Source: Myripristis murdjan (lineage: Eukaryota; Chordata; Actinopteri; Holocentriformes; Holocentridae). Taken from it: a DNA stretch of 64,000 bases. Made by a program: the position numbers and the translations under genes. Shown piece after piece: positions 1 to 14,874 of the stretch (the stretch's first letter is position 1; each line of letters starts with the position of its first letter). The DNA lies in contig NC_043981.1 in NCBI RefSeq assembly GCF_902150065.1, forward strand, positions 11,351,501-11,415,500, read 5' to 3'. Below the pieces are notes generated by a model. That model did no database searches. It was not told where the DNA came from and was given only the letters and a program-made list of their open reading frames with translations.

Positions 1-101
1 AGCCTATTAGCATACCGCCCATACTATCAGGTGGAGACGCTACACCTGTGGAGGTTTACTAGCCTTAAAAGCTTAGTTTTCCATCTCACACTTCTGGATT
101 C

Positions 102-131
102 TCTCCTCTCTCTCTCTCCTCTCTCTCTCTA
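102..131. repeat. (CT)n microsatellite
   Basis: Pyrimidine-only CT-rich run inside map4k4 intron 2. Confidence 0.8.
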
Positions 132-1201
132 GAAAGGCACAGAGAAAGAAATGTGGTCTGGAATTGGAAGATGATCACAGAGCCAATCTTATCACAGCTA
201 ACCCAAGATCTGCAGAACTTCTCCCCATATCGGCGCTTCAGCTCACACGGCAATCAAAACATGTTTTACACGCAAAGCTCAACTAATCAAAGGCTACAGC
301 TAAAGGCCGTCCAGAATAACATGCAGGGCACGGCCAAGTCACTAACAATGCTTGTTGGCCTTACAAAGTTCCTAATTCTTGTCATTTTACAGGCTGCTGA
401 CATGTACGTTAAAGTCATGCCAGCCCCTACACAAACGTTTGTTTGCATTGGGCTCCCAGATGATTTGTAGATATGTAGTAATGGTTACTAGGAGGAGAAG
501 ATAAACTGTGAAAAGTGTTTCCCCCCTTCCTATGCCTCTGGATATCCCTGCGTTCATTTAAAGGTTGCAGCTTTTGGGCGGAGACAAGGTTGAGGTTGAG
601 TTGAGGGTTAACTAGGCTACAAGGTTATTGCATTTTCATAACACAAAACCGCCGTGTTACACAACATAACAGATGTAGTAAGTGCCTGGATTACACACAA
701 AAAGCCCCAAGGTGCTTTCACCCCCTCACAACAGTCACCCGTTGCCCTCAGAAAAAGCCAAACACCGAACAATTACATCACGGCAGAAATATAGCAATGC
801 GATACAGTGTGAAACGGAGAGAGAACTTTTATGTAGGAGAAAAGATACTGTCAAGTCTGCTCAATATATCATCACGTTTATCATAAACTAGGCTATTGTA
901 GCATGGGCTGGCAATCGGAGTGCTACAGAGAGCCAAAGTCAACATCACATCCAGTGTAATTCTCAGCCTCCCATTCTCACATACTACTCTAACATTTATC
1001 AAAAGTTTCAAAACAACCTACATGGTTTGACCATAAATGAAAAGAGAGCTGTGGTTTTCAATGTGGAGGATTATTTACTGCACTGTCTGCTTCTACCAAG
1101 ACTCTCCGCGTTTTTATTTATTTATCTTGTATTTAACCAGAGAGCCCTGCTGAAATCAAGAAGCCGCTGTTGTTTAGCTGCAACCAGCAGCTCTATAGCT
1201 A

Positions 1202-1203
<2 letters not shown>

Positions 1204-1242
<39 letters not shown>
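1204..1242. repeat. (GT)n microsatellite, about 19 units
   Basis: Uninterrupted GT dinucleotide run in map4k4 intron 2. It creates spurious open frames on both strands. Confidence 0.95.
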
Positions 1243-1247
<5 letters not shown>

Positions 1248-3430
1248 ATGCACACAAGGATACATGCAAGTATGTGGTCGCGAGCTATTGAAAATTTGTG
1301 CTTGTTTCAAGAGTGACCTGGCCAAGAAAACAACATTTGAATTGAAAAACGTAATCAGAGTCACAAAGAGTGAGGGAGCCAGGAAGAATTTGGAGCACTG
1401 GAGCTAAGCGCTCCATTAGGCACTAATCCAATATTAAACAACAGGTTCATGGGCCAAACCCATGTAAATCTTGACTTAACAAAGCAAAGACAGTTCCTTA
1501 TTGAATCTAGCATAGGAGCCTTTATTAACAGTGTTAACTTGCTTGGAGAGTATTTCAGTCAGATTTAAAGTATTCTGCAAGGAGATTCATTAAGTAGGAG
1601 CACAGTGCATGCAGCCTTTTTCACATATTTCAGTTCTCACCTTAGGGAAAGATAACAAAAATACATGTTACTGTAAATATTCCCATGCAACATGTGCTGC
1701 CCTTAAGTGTGACAAAACACCATCATAAATGAAGTATTCTGGTGTATTGTATTCTCTTGACATAAGAAAATGTGTTTGTTTAGTTCAGACCCCAAAAGAA
1801 AATATATAAATATATACATTCACATTACACTATCATTTTCTTAGTTTTTTCCCAAGGGAAAAATGAGAAGAAAAAAGAAATCAGCATTCTCACTGAAATA
1901 CATGATATCGCAAAATCTGTCAAAATAATTGCAATGTTTTTTTGTTTTTTTATGATATCGTTCAGACTTCTAGGATGACACTGCTACATTGCACAATCAG
2001 ATTTGGCCAGTGGCTTCATGCTGACTTCAGCCCCTACTGAAGTGTCCCCTGTTGTGTAGCTGGGCCCCTGATAGACATGAAAAAGCAGGAGCTGATCACA
2101 GGAAGGCTGTGGCCCGGCCCAGGCGTGGTCACAGAGGGGTTATCTGAGGCACTGAGCTATCACTGAGGCCTCCCTGGCCTCCATCTCCACTCCATCACGG
2201 CTCTTCTTAACCATGGCCAGATGTGCGGCTGGCCTCTCTCCAGCTCGGCCTAAACCACTGACTGACTTACTGCCTTCAGAGCCAGAGACATTAAGCGAAA
2301 ATGCACCCTAAAACATTTTTTTTTAATTCCTGGAGGGATATGGGTCAACACAAACAAACTAACTCAAAGCTAGAGACTTGAGAATTAAGACACAAACCTG
2401 GCAGATTGAGATTTGTCTCTGAATGACATCAAATATTTTGCCTGTTTTGCTTCCAACTTTATCATATTTTTGGTCACCAACATAAATCAATGGGGCAAGA
2501 TCACAGTCAGACGACTTGGGAATTGTGCTTTAGGGTGGATTTCCTCTCACAAGAAGTGAGCAGTAATGCTCAGCAGTATCTTTAGTGGTCTGCCCACAGA
2601 GTCAGTGTAGATCGGGGGGGAGAACAGTTTCCCATACCCTTTTCCACAAGGCTCTTTCCCACTGCATCTTGATCGTCCAGAAACCCAGGAACCTTCTCGC
2701 TTCACCTCTCACTTTCACTCGCTGTCAGTCAGTGCAACCAACTGTTTCTAAACACTTGTTGGCCTGCTACCAGGTCAACATACCTTTGTTCACCAATGCA
2801 CGCTTAAGTCATGCTGCCTGTAAATGACAGCACACTGAAAGTGAGTGGCGTGCTTTCAGCCACACCACCATGTTGGTACAAAACAAACTCACTTGATTTC
2901 ATATTATTAGTTCACATAGGGATGCAGAAAGAGACATGCTGGGTGCTGCAGCTCGGTTCATCAAAGGTCACTGGTGTGTGTGTGTGTGCGTGTGTATATG
3001 GTGGGGTGGGATGGGGAGGTGTTAGCTGGTAGACCTGTGGTAATGAGGGATGGATGACCCCCCTGGGGGGTCAGATGAAGATCTAAGGTGACATTTGAAC
3101 TGGCAGAGAGTGGGTGGGTGATAAATAGGCAGGTCACAGCCCCCATCTAGCTTGGGAAATACTAGGCCTATAAAAAGGACACACACGCAACCTTTAAGAC
3201 AGACAAAACACAAAATATACAAACGTTGCACTGTTTCATGACTTGAGCACGTAGCTTACACACAGACACACTTCCGCCTGTACCGTCAACCACACAATGG
3301 AATGGTGCTTTGAGGAGAAATGACCAATCAGCAGTAAGCAGCAGCACATGACATCTATGAGCTTTGCCCCTGCCTCTCTAGGCTCTGGCACTTTATCGTG
3401 CTGCTGCATACCAGCACACTGACCCACTTC

Positions 3431-3459
3431 TCACACACACACACACACACACACACAGA
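3431..3459. repeat. (AC)n microsatellite
   Basis: Uninterrupted AC run in map4k4 intron 2, followed by a purine-rich stretch to about 3740 that produces long but meaningless antisense open frames. Confidence 0.9.
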
Positions 3460-6400
3460 GGCAGCCTCAGCCGTGCTCTTTTCACTACAGCACTCCCCAG
3501 AGAACTAAAGGATGGAAGTAGCGAAGGCGGAGGAAGAGAGAGCAGAGAGGAGAAACGGAGGCAGAGAGGGATAGAAAACGGTGATGAGAATGGAAGGAGC
3601 AGAAAGCAAGGAGCAAGGGAGGGATGACGCAACACACTTGAGATCGAGAGAAAGCATGCACAGGAAAAGCGAGCGAGCACATGAAAGGCTGAATAAGATG
3701 GCAGGAGAAGGAGGGGAGGAGACAAAACGCAGGAGTGGACGGGACAGGGGATGACTGGAGGGAGAAGAGTGAGTGTTTGCTGTCAGACTGGTGAACTGGG
3801 CTGAGGCTGCCTGAGAGGAGAGGCCAGTCAATAACAGTGAGTGGCTATTGATCACGGTGCAGTGGTGTGCTGCTGTGAGGGGCCCACCATGCCTAATGGA
3901 GCCTTTCCTTATGACTAAAGAGGAAAGAGGATCAGAAAGGGAAACACCTGTATGATGCAAGGTGGGAAAGCAACATCAGCCAACAGACAAATTCTGGGCA
4001 TTGTGCGGGTTTTTCCACATTTATTTAAAGTAGCTAGGTTACACAGGGAAAGTGGAAAACCACTAGCTCCTGAGACTGGTTGATGAAAATGTCGCCAGCC
4101 TCGCTATGATGTTGTCATGAAAAAAAAAAAACGAGAAAGCGAATTATCTTTGATTTGAAATAGGCTCCAACTGCATTTTGAATGAATAGGAACAAGCTGA
4201 GTGGGTCGGAAGAGGAATTTATTCCTGTGGGGAGAAAAAAAAAAATCAAGCGGCATCCTTGTATAGGATTTGGCCATTACCGAGGTGCACCCATTATACA
4301 CGAGGCCCGATTTGTCCCGGCCTATTCACACATTAACACAAGAAATTTCTAAGGGAAATGTGATCCAGGAGAGAAGAGAGCTGTCAAGTAGAAGCAGCAG
4401 AGAGAGACAGGCTAGAGACTGTCTCATCCGCCGGGGCCTTTGTGTCTCATCTCGGCACCACTCAGATAATGAGGTGGCTCAATGAGCTGCACGCAGACAC
4501 ACACGGAGGTGCGCGCACACACACTCACACACACAAGCGTACACACAGAGATGTTTTGTTCGGGCAGCACTGTGGCCAGCCAGGGGCCGTGGTGGGTCTT
4601 GTGACACCCATTAGGGAGAGGGTCAGCGTGGGGGAGAGCGAACAAAAGAGCTGGACACTGTGTCAGCTGGAGAGGATGCAGAGTGGGACGGTGTGTGTGT
4701 GAGAGAGTGTGTCTGATATTCACTGCTTTAACTGCAATGTGTCACACCACCGCTCCTTTTCAACTATTTAAAAAGAACACAAATGACTGTACTCGCAAGC
4801 ACGCACATACGCACTGTTTGGATAAATGGATAAAGAGGGTGAGCCTGACACGGGATGGGAGCCTGGCCCCCCGCTACTCAGAGGGTGACACATTCAACAC
4901 CCCTAAACCCTGACCTAAGAGACACACAGCCAATCAGCACCCGGGTTCCCAGGACCTTTAGCAATGTGAGGAGTCATTCATTAGCCTCGCAAGAAAAACC
5001 TCAACTGCTGCACGGGCTTCCAACTTTGTTTGTAAGCCATAATTTGTTTGTTTTTTCCAATTCATTTAACTCAATCAAAGCGGATGGGGGATCTGGAGGG
5101 ATGCCACGGTGGCCGTGTCCCCACCACACCAGGTAAATCTGAGAACATATTTTATTTGTTTTAGCCTTCCATCTACATTAAGCAGGAATTTTACGCTCAC
5201 AAAAAGGGGCTTTTTTGTAAATGCTCTCCAAGTGTTTGAACTTGAAAACGCTGATCCAGTGCTGTACAGTGAAGGGGGGGAAATGGAGCTTTTTGAAAAC
5301 ACTGATGTAGGACTGTCATGTGATCTAGGTTACAGTCTGGTATGAGGCATGTGCAGGCCATGGTCATAGGTCTACACTTTTCAGTATTTTGGGGGTGTTT
5401 CATGTGGACGGCGGGCTTTTGGGAAAAAAAATCTAAGAATGCTAGTGTGGTGTACACCAAAACAGCATTTTCAAATTTACCCAGTTTAATGTGGACATGG
5501 CATAAGACCAGCAGACAGGAAAGGTCTGCTTCCTACTCTGTACGGCTGCACATTCACAGCCAAAATGATCATCCCAATTTTATTTTAATATCAAGCCAAT
5601 ACTATAATAATATTAAATAAGATTAAAGGCAATTCAGTCTCAGTGTGGGGAACAAAACTGGATAAAAATTCTGACTATTCGGGTGTACAGTCTAAATTTA
5701 ATTAAATCTTTCCATGTTACAGAAACGCTAATATCCTACAATTATTGTGGCAACAGAAATAATGAAATTATACACACAGTCAACCCACTTTGTGTGAAAA
5801 GCACTGACCAGAAGTGTGAATATTTAATAAATGCAGTGTTGTCTTTCCAAATTATGCGACTTCTCCTGTAAGAAATCATTCCATGGCTCTTTTTAGGCCC
5901 AATATATTACCAGCTCTTTCCAATTAGGGGGAAATAAAGACCATATGTTTGTAATCATCCTGAGTAGCTTTGGTTTCCTGTGATCAGTTTTATTTAATCA
6001 TTATTATTCCTGGTCCAATTCATCTCTGCCTCCTCCATTAGCTAAGGCTTCCTCATCAGCAGTGAACTGGCACATCTAAGGCAGCGCTTCTGAACCCTTT
6101 TCAGAGGCACATCATGTTTTTCAAAGAAAGCAACAGCCTAGTTTCTATCAATCCTCTGTGGGCCCTGTGTTTTACATTTACATACTCCGGCGGAGAGGGC
6201 TGGCTGGCCACAACACCGCTTCATCCATCACCTCATCCCACCAGTGTCGCTCACAGCATCTTCGGTGCTCCACCATCTGCCTTTTGTTTATGTTTGGACA
6301 AAAAACTCAAGGCACATCGGTGCAATACTCGCCGACAACCACTGCCCTGAGGTAAAGCATGAGTCGGGCACGGCACCATATGGCACCGGTGGGCATTTAA

Positions 6401-6839
6401 CAGATTGCTCAAGAGGTTCCAGTCCCTGCTCAGCAACAACTCCCACCCCTAGTGCCCGGCATGCATAGCTAGCTCCCCGAGGTGCCCACAGAGTCCCAGG
6501 CAACTTTACGTCCTCATGGCAGGGGCGAGGCAACCCCTGGGGCAGGGTGGCAACAAAAGAAAAAAAAAAGATGGGAGGACAGCGGTGAGAAAGGAAGAGC
6601 TGAGCTGCAGACAGGCAGATGCTCTTATTAGCGCAGTGGGGCACATATGTCTTTATTTTCGTTAACATCCAGTCATTTCATGTCCTGGGGAGGATTTAAA
6701 AGATATTTCAAAAGCCTATTGTCAAGTGATAACACGACAGATTGGATGTGAGCATTAACACTTGAATAATCTTCTGGCATCTCAGCTGCATCTGCTAAAT
6801 GGCAGAAATTTCTAGCTTATGACAAACACTGTCTATCAC

Positions 6840-7446
6840 GACTGAGTACTGACTGATTTCATGATTCGATTCGATTTGATTTGATTCCAACTTCCAAGGT
6901 CCCAATTCAATTCGATTTCATAGGGATACTTCACTTAAAATACCAATTTTGCAACATTCATACTGCTTTGCTGACTCATCATGTTTTTTTTTAAGATCAT
7001 TTTTGCTTTATTTGACAGTGACCTGTGACGGAGACAGGAAAGTGAGGGGAGACTTGGACGACATACAACAAAAGGCTCAGGCTGGAACTGAGCCTGGCCT
7101 GCTGCAGTGAGGACCCGGCCTCAACACACAGCACACACCCCACCACCAAGTGAGCCACTAGGGTGCCTCACGTTTTTGTTTTGTGTTTTTGGTTTTTTTG
7201 TTTAACCAAAATTGCATCAAGGAACCTGGCTTCAATTGTGTAGCTCCTGCTATTATCCCATGTAGTTTGGTCTTCTGAGCTTCTGTAGGCTAGTAGTTCG
7301 GCAGACAACACTGCAGGACTTGAGACGTTCACAGATTCACATATTCACTTAAAGCATAGATTAAAAAGACTTTGGGATTTTGACATCTGATCATTCAAAT
7401 GAAAATCACGATTAATCACGTGAGTCTATATTTTTGCCCAGCCCTG
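6840..7446. mobile_element. hAT-like non-autonomous element with a nested insertion
   Basis: The left side carries repeated 'gattcgatt'-type motifs near 6862-6920. The right side carries 'aaatcacgattaatcacg' and ends at about 7446 with the reverse of 'agggctgggcaaaaat', the kind of terminus seen in many fish hAT-derived repeats. The middle is interrupted by a separate tRNA/SINE-like repeat. No transposase is present. The edges and the superfamily are judgements by eye. Confidence 0.4.
6983..7170 (+). repeat. SINE/MITE-like repeat nested in the hAT-like element
   Basis: It starts with a T-run and 'aagatcatttttgctttatttgacagt', then reads through an 'agacaggaaagtgagggga' block, a degenerate 'gctgcagtgaggacccggcctcaacacacag' block and 'gtgagccactagggtgcc'. 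This order matches a tRNA-like repeat common in teleost genomes that I recognise only from memory. It lies between the two ends of the hAT-like element, so it is the younger insertion. Confidence 0.4.
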
Positions 7447-8829
7447 CTCTCTGTATAGTGTCAGCCGGGCTGTGTGCATAAATTTGTTAATACTCAAGAG
7501 TCAGCACTTGCTGCTTGGTGAGACTGAGTGCTGAGCCATATGACCGTGCTAGTGATCGCCAGTGAGCCTTGGCACCGTACCAAACGCTGCCCACTGTATC
7601 CAGTCAACTCCCCATAGACTACAACCATGGGATGAAGACGCATGCATGAGAGAGGCGGAGAGGAGCGACAGCATGGAAGCAGTAGCGGGTACAGCCTTGG
7701 CATACACCATGGATGTGCAGCAGGCGGGGGAGGCAGGTCAGTGGGGGCTCTGGTGCCTCAGGCCTGACTATATATGGCCATTCTGTAGAGCACAGGGAAT
7801 CTTTCCTGCATACCACACACAATTTGAGGAATTGTGTCTTTTTTCCATGTTATCATTTCTCTCACTTTCTTTTTTCTTTCTTTCTTTTTTTTTTTTTTTA
7901 AATCTCTACCCTGAGGCACCTGAGATAGTTTACTGAGCCTCCTGGTTCGGCGCCAACTGATAATAAAGGAGGGAGAGATAGCAATGCAAGAGCAGCACTG
8001 TCGAGGGGGGGTGCTGAGACGAATGCCTCACTTAGCATTACGAATGACTTACGACCAACTGTGTGATATGCAAAAGTGGCAGACTAATGTAGCGCGATGA
8101 TAACAACGACAAGTTATTATTCAGATCAAACGTGAAGGCCACTGTGCTCTGGGCACTGACAAAGACCGACACCCTGCATGTGCTTGTTCACAACAGCATT
8201 CAAATGTTCTCTGATTGTATGATTTGGTGACATTTTGAACAAAGGTGAGGAACACATCTATGCAGATGGACACCAGGAACTTGAACTGTGTGCCGGCTGC
8301 TTTAACCATACCAACCTACAACTCACATTCAAATTGCGGTTTTGCTTTGCTTTTATTTTCAACTAAACCATAAGATTGTGGTTTTTCAAAGTGCTGTAAC
8401 GTATGTGAGTGTGTTCCTTCAATCAATCAAGCTCAAACAAAATTAAGTGATTCAAAAAAGGGCCTTATAGCCATAACATTATTTTCATTATGGACGCTAT
8501 GGACATAAAGATATGCTGCGCTGTGCTTTCTGAGGTTGACTGTAATCTGGCACGTCTCCAGGGGCAACGGCTGCCCTCTTGGCTTGGCTCCCACGACCAG
8601 TGATCACCGCTGGAGAGCCAGCAGCGCAGTACAGCCACAAAAACCTTGACACAGCATTTCCGAGCCTTAGAAAGCTGTGATAACCGACAACTGAAGAACG
8701 GCCAGTCTTTCACGAAATTGATGAAAAAGGCCTTGATGTCATGTTTCCGAAAAGGAAGGTGCAGTAAATTTTCTGAGATCAAAAGCAGAGCTGAAAGGAG
8801 TGCAACATAAGCGGAGACATACAAGAAGG

Positions 8830-8946
8830 TCCTGCTGGTATTTGATCCCAGGCCAGCAGTGGTAGTTCTGCGTGGGATCCCAGAGGCGGGGGTCTTCACC
8901 ATTACACCATCTCTGAGCTCTGCTTTTTTTTTTTTTTTCTTTTTTT
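8830..8946 (-). repeat. tRNA-derived SINE-like fragment
   Basis: On the minus strand a box A-like stretch 'agatggtgtaatggtgaaga' is followed about 40 bases later by a box B-like 'ggcctgggatcaaatacc'. A T-run (A-run on the other strand) flanks it at 8924-8948. This looks like the tRNA-related head of a SINE rather than a working tRNA: there is no cloverleaf that I can close and no anticodon stem that I can assign. Confidence 0.3.
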
Positions 8947-11144
8947 TAAATAGATCTGTATTTTCTTTCTGAACAGAGAGTAGTGAGCCAAAAGTTGTCA
9001 AAAAGCTTTCTGTGTGAAAGTCAGCGACCCACTTCCAAAGCAAATATTCTCAGATTCAAAGAAGAATCTTCTTGAATGATGAAGACGCAGATTTATCTAG
9101 AAGCCACGGTCCAATTCAGGGTAACTGATGATGACAGGCTTACTGGTGTGGACATCAAAAGCAAAAAAAACCCAACGCTTGACAAAGATGGAGATACTCT
9201 GAATACCAGCTTGCACTGAAAACTTCAGACCAGTCTTTCCAAGGTCAGGATCTTTTGGTCTGATTCCAACGGCAAGAAAGGCCAAGGGACGTGTCTCAAA
9301 AGAGTCAAGAGTCACAACAAATCAAGGAGGAAAAAAACCCTTGGTTACATTGTCTTATTTAAAAAGGGGCTAGCAAACTGTGACCAAGTGCCTGACAAAG
9401 CAGTGAAGGCTTCACAGGGAGAAGGAACTCCACCCCATTTTCAGCTGGGGGGTGGATGGGGGGGGGCTTCTTCTTGATTATTCAGTCCGTTGGCGTTTTG
9501 AAACCCAACAGACAAACGCCTCCTTTCTGTGGGACCTAACTGACTGACTGGCTGGCTGACGGGTCGAGCGAGATCCAAAGAGAGCAGGGGACAAACTCAG
9601 CTTTGTGAGTGTGGTGGGCAGGTTCTGTCTGAAACTGGACAGCTGCTCCTCTACCAGTTGCAGCACACCCCCGTCTCCATCCTCACTCCCCCCCTCCTCC
9701 CGCTGCGTTCACCCCACAGGGCCAACGCTCATTCATCTGGCACTAACGTCGCAGTCAATGCACTGACCGACAGCTGATCGACAGGGCTACTACAGCAAGC
9801 TATAGCATCACGCTTTCTCCTCAGCTATGACAGTGCTATCGTCTATTTTGCCTATCTTGTGCATGCAAACACAAGCAGGTCTTTGTGTGTCAACGGCCGG
9901 CTAATCTGACAGCCTTCCCTTGTACCAGCTCCACTCCCACAGTGGCACTCGAAAACAGAAGTAGCAACGGGGCAGCGAGGAGAGCGAGAGATTAAAGGAC
10001 AAAAAAAAATAAATAAAAAAAGAGAAAAGAAGCAGTAATTCTCTGTCCCGTAGGCCCGGCTCAAAACCATCTGGTAGGACGATAGCATGCAAGCATCGCA
10101 TTTTCCTACAGAGCGCCGTCCACACCTTTAGTCAAAACGCCAGGTCCTGATCTCAGGTCTGGTGCAGACACACACGCACACAGATGGGGTCTCCTCAGTG
10201 AGTCTAGGCAGGGGAGATCCTGGGCGTTGAATGCACTAGGGGATCGAATGCAGGTCACTGGAGCACTGCAGGCTGTCAGAATTAAACACTCAGCTTAGCT
10301 AGCCGCTTAGTGTGCATCCAAATTGATGTTTCCCGGCTAGCCTGATGCTGCTAGCCTATTAACAGCCTGCACTGTGCCTGGCAAGCTACATGTCTGCTTC
10401 GCATGGAGGTTTATGGTTAGATATCATCTAATATTCTAGCAGAGGGCAACAAGATGGAGTGCAGCGGCGTAAAAGGGTAGGGCCTCCACTGCCTACCTAG
10501 CTGCAACAACAACACAGGGAGGACCAAGAAGGACGGTGGACAAGGACGGATGGCTCTCCAAGGCCATATTCCTCCCACCGCACAGAGAAAGAGCCCATCT
10601 GACTTCTTCTAGTCTCTCTCCCTCCTTCGCAATGTCTTTCAACAGCCGCAATGTTAATTTTCAACAGGGAAATGTGACACCAAGAAACAGATGGCCCATA
10701 GAGTGGGATTCCCATCCGCTGAACTGGAAAACTCCTGATGTAGACAGGATATGAAATTAGATTGTGCACCAAAAAAATAAAAAGAGTGCACGGTTCTTGT
10801 GCACGGAGAGGTAAAGCCAAGACGATTTGTCCGATGACAGACATGGTTTCTCCATCCTACCCTCCTTTTCAGAAAAGGATGTGATGAAAGGCAGGTGATG
10901 CATCGGCGCTGGAAGCTGACTGATTCATGCCTCACTCAGACAATGAGAACATCAGCTCCACACACACACACACAAAAAAAAGACACTTCAGAATGACAGC
11001 AAAACAAACTATTGCACCATGCTATGTCAAGAAACTAGATCCCCCCCTGCTCCCAGAGCAACCTCGATACATGGTGGTGGCTACAAAGACATGGCAGTCT
11101 GATTGTGAATGCTGTTGTTCCTAGAGCTACACTAGACCTGATTA

Positions 11145-11701
<557 letters not shown>

Positions 11702-14700
11702 CTTTCAAATAAAAAGCCTTTCTTTTCCTTCGTGTTTCCTGGCGATGTTTGTCGCTGTATCATTTGCGGAGGCTTCGGGGGGTGAAAAGAAAAGAGGCCC
11801 CGCCGCGTTTTCCTCTTTGTGGGATCCGCTCCTGAGCCGTAAATACTGGGATATCGCTACTCCATGTTGAGGTGGCAGCAGGCTCCCTGTTCTCTCTCTC
11901 TCTCTCTCTCCCTCTATCTCTCTCTCTCTCTCAGCTTGTGTGACCAAAGACAAGTCAACCGCAATTAAAAATCACACTTCCGGTGCTCCATTTCAACATA
12001 AAAGCCCCCATCCTCGAACATGCTGACCGAAAACACTGGAGCAAAAAAAAAAAAAAGTGACAAATAAAGATACGTTTAAGGAGGTATATATGGATTGGGT
12101 GAATTATTTGCTTATATATTATCTTATATACATAAATAGAAAGATCTATAAGCAACATGCATGGACTGGCCTGGAGGTTGAGGGATTGTGATTTGAATCT
12201 GTAAAATAAAACCCCCATGTTAGGCGTGGAAATATGATTCAAGTCGTCCATGCTGATTGTTTTTGAGAGTAAACAAATTTCCAGAGCGTATTTTGTGGCA
12301 CCTTTTAAAATAATGCGACCGCCTTGTTGATCTTGCCTTGTGGAATACCGCCCTGTTTGATCCGTGCAAATTGCGTTGGATTAGAACCGATAAAATAGTT
12401 AAATTGCAAATTGCAAACCATAAATATAAATTGGCATAAACTGAAACAGTATGCTTAGACAAAAAAAAAAAATCACAGATAATTTCACTCCATGTTAAAT
12501 GTAGTGATTTATTTAATATGATTTTCTGGCCCTGTATAACAACTGCCCAATTTTGGGGTTTATTTATTAAACGGTTGGTTGCAAAAGCGACATTAAGTTT
12601 TAATGTGAAGGCAAAAATGTCTGATATCCGGTCCTGCCCTGCCTGTGTGCATCTATTTTGACAATCTGAGATTAAGACCCGCACAAACACAGGAAGCCGG
12701 TCGGCTAATTCACAGAGAAAAGGGCTGGGCCTCCGCACATCAAGCATGGACACTGAGATGAGATCTGCGGGGCTCATTCCCCACCGACTCACCTTGGTAC
12801 TTTTTTTTTTTTTTTTAAGTATGCCAGGCTGAATCTGAGCGGTTCAAACAAATAACAACCCTGTCTGGGGTAAATGTGCACAGAGGTGAGGTGAGCGCAG
12901 CATCCTCCTGGACATGCGCATGTGAGGCATCACTGTCAATATTGGTAATCATGGGTGTGGCAAGTGAGCAGTCTCAGGAGGGAGCCTGTGCCTGTCAGTG
13001 CGGTGGCTCCCAAAGTGGGGTGCAGGGACCAGCTGGGGACTCTGCTGGGATTCCAACGGGCTTCCCCTGTAAGATGAATAATTTACCGTCAGTGTGACTT
13101 CATTACCTTTAGGTTCATTTACTAAGGCTATTATAATCAGAGGTTTCACCAATCAGGATTAGATAATTTGTTTCAGCCAAAATGCAATGTGGTCCTTCAT
13201 GTGAACTGGAAAATTAGGAATTACTGATTTGTCCTTTGTGTTTTTATAAGATACATGATCAGTAGGATTTTGCAGGGTCTCCGTCTGTCCTGTGCATCAT
13301 ATTAAGCCGGGCCAGTGCCTGTATCCCTGAATTACTACTAAAGCCTCCCACAGCAGCAGCTAAACTTCATGTATGATGAACTGTTGGAGGCTTGTCAGCA
13401 GTTTGCCCAACTGTAGTGCCTGTAAACCCTGTCAAGTCATCACAAAGGGCTCCATGTGGGGCTGTGGTCCCAATACCCCCCGGCAACAATGCAATAGAGG
13501 ATAAATATAATTTACTTTTTTATTTGGCCACATTTTAAGCTTTAAAATAAGCTGTATCAAGCTTGTGTAAGGTACATAAAGTGTTTTTTTGACAATAAAT
13601 CACTACTCCTGTGCATTTAGAATGCAGACTGCTTAATATTAATACAAAAATAATAAGCAAATATCTGAATGTGGACACAATCAACCCCTGCCAAGAAGAA
13701 ATGACACGAGACAAGCCCTTCATTCACCTGCAGGGTGTCAGTTATTTATTATGACTCCAAAATGACAAGTTCAAACACAGGTAATGTATGTTAAACAAAC
13801 ATCGACTCATTACAGACAAGACAGGGCAGGCTGAACCAGTCAGACAGGATGAGAGGAGCCGCCCAGCAGTGTTGTGGACACACACACACACGCAGTCTGA
13901 ACTTAGGCCACTTAATGCCACACTCAACACACTTAACACTTTGGCCTAATAAGGACAGTAAAGCCACTTAAACACATTCTGCCGTGAGCCAAAGCCATTC
14001 AGGTGACACCGACCCTGGTCCACCCTCACCTGAGATGTCTGCTCTTGTCTTGTGGCAGTTAAGTGAGTGACTTCCCCCTCTTGCTGTGGTTAAAATGTCA
14101 GTTCAACAGTCATCAGCAGTGACCTATAATTCAGTTAGGTTAAATAAGGTTTGCACTTTGGGACACCAGCTAATCCAATTTTAGGTGTTTGACTGCCACC
14201 CTGTGGATTTTTCATGTTACTGCAGCCTATGTGTCAGTAGAGGTCTCAGTTAAAATTGTGACATTGCCCCTTTATATCTGCATACTAGCTACATATGGGC
14301 TTTTGTATGGTGTGAACCAACCAATTTGTTTATACATACATTACTATCGGCTGTAAAATGAAATAATAATGATTTTAAACATTATAAAACGCGCTCAACC
14401 AAGCAAGAGAAAAGGCTGAAGGGAAAATCCAGTTATTCAAAGGTGTTCAAGAGATGCTTGTGTGCAGTTTGCCAAGCACCTGCACTGACACCAGTGTTTT
14501 GGTTTCCAAGACAAATAATATATTCTGTTTAATGAATAATGAATAATGCTCTGAAACAAATAAGAAATGGTTGACCATGCATTACTGAAATATTCTCAAT
14601 CATCAGAGAGACCAAAACATCATGCACTGAAATGTTCCATGTAAATTCAAAGGATTGGATGCTTGAAAAACAATTAATTGAAAGAATTTCTGAGGGGAGA

Positions 14701-14850
14701 AAAACGTAATTCTTGTTTTGGACACTGAAAATTGACTTCAGTAAATTAAATGTCAGTACTTAAATTTTATGGAAACAAAAATGTAAAAAGTGTCATGCAG
14801 ACTGACAACCTTCATCACTGAAACAACACACACAAACACAGAAAAAATGC
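11702..14850. other. map4k4 leader/promoter region and intergenic space
   Basis: About 11702-11940 should be the map4k4 5' leader; it is moderately GC-rich and holds a CT run at 11893-11933 (GA on the sense strand). From 12 kb to 14.85 kb the sequence is AT-rich, with T-runs at 12801-12816 and short AC runs near 13880. No open frame looks coding and no RNA gene was recognised. Confidence 0.45.
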
Positions 14851-14868
14851 TTTTGTTTTAAATACAAC

Positions 14869-14874
14869 TTTATT
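14869..14874 (-). promoter_or_regulatory. chst10: chst10 polyadenylation signal (AATAAA)
   Basis: TTTATT on the plus strand reads AATAAA on the gene strand, about 1.35 kb beyond the chst10 stop. The preceding 3' UTR (16226 down to about 14850) has no coding potential. It is the most plausible main signal; others may exist. Confidence 0.5.

Noticed and set aside
1122-1407. Open frames on both strands across the GT repeat
   Set aside because: Dinucleotide repeats are open in several frames; no gene-like sequence around them.
3393-3960. Long minus-strand Ser/Leu/Pro frames
   Set aside because: Antisense of a purine-rich simple-sequence stretch; no domain or splice signals.
8830-8946. Functional tRNA gene
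   Set aside because: A and B box-like motifs exist but no cloverleaf or terminator in the right place; kept only as a SINE-like fragment.
8465-9043. Minus-strand 192-codon open frame
   Set aside because: It runs through the SINE-like fragment and a homopolymer A tract; no recognisable domain.
9097-9315. Minus-strand open frame of 72 codons with a protein-like composition in map4k4 intron 2
   Set aside because: No family recognised, no splice context and no conserved motif; could be chance or an old repeat.
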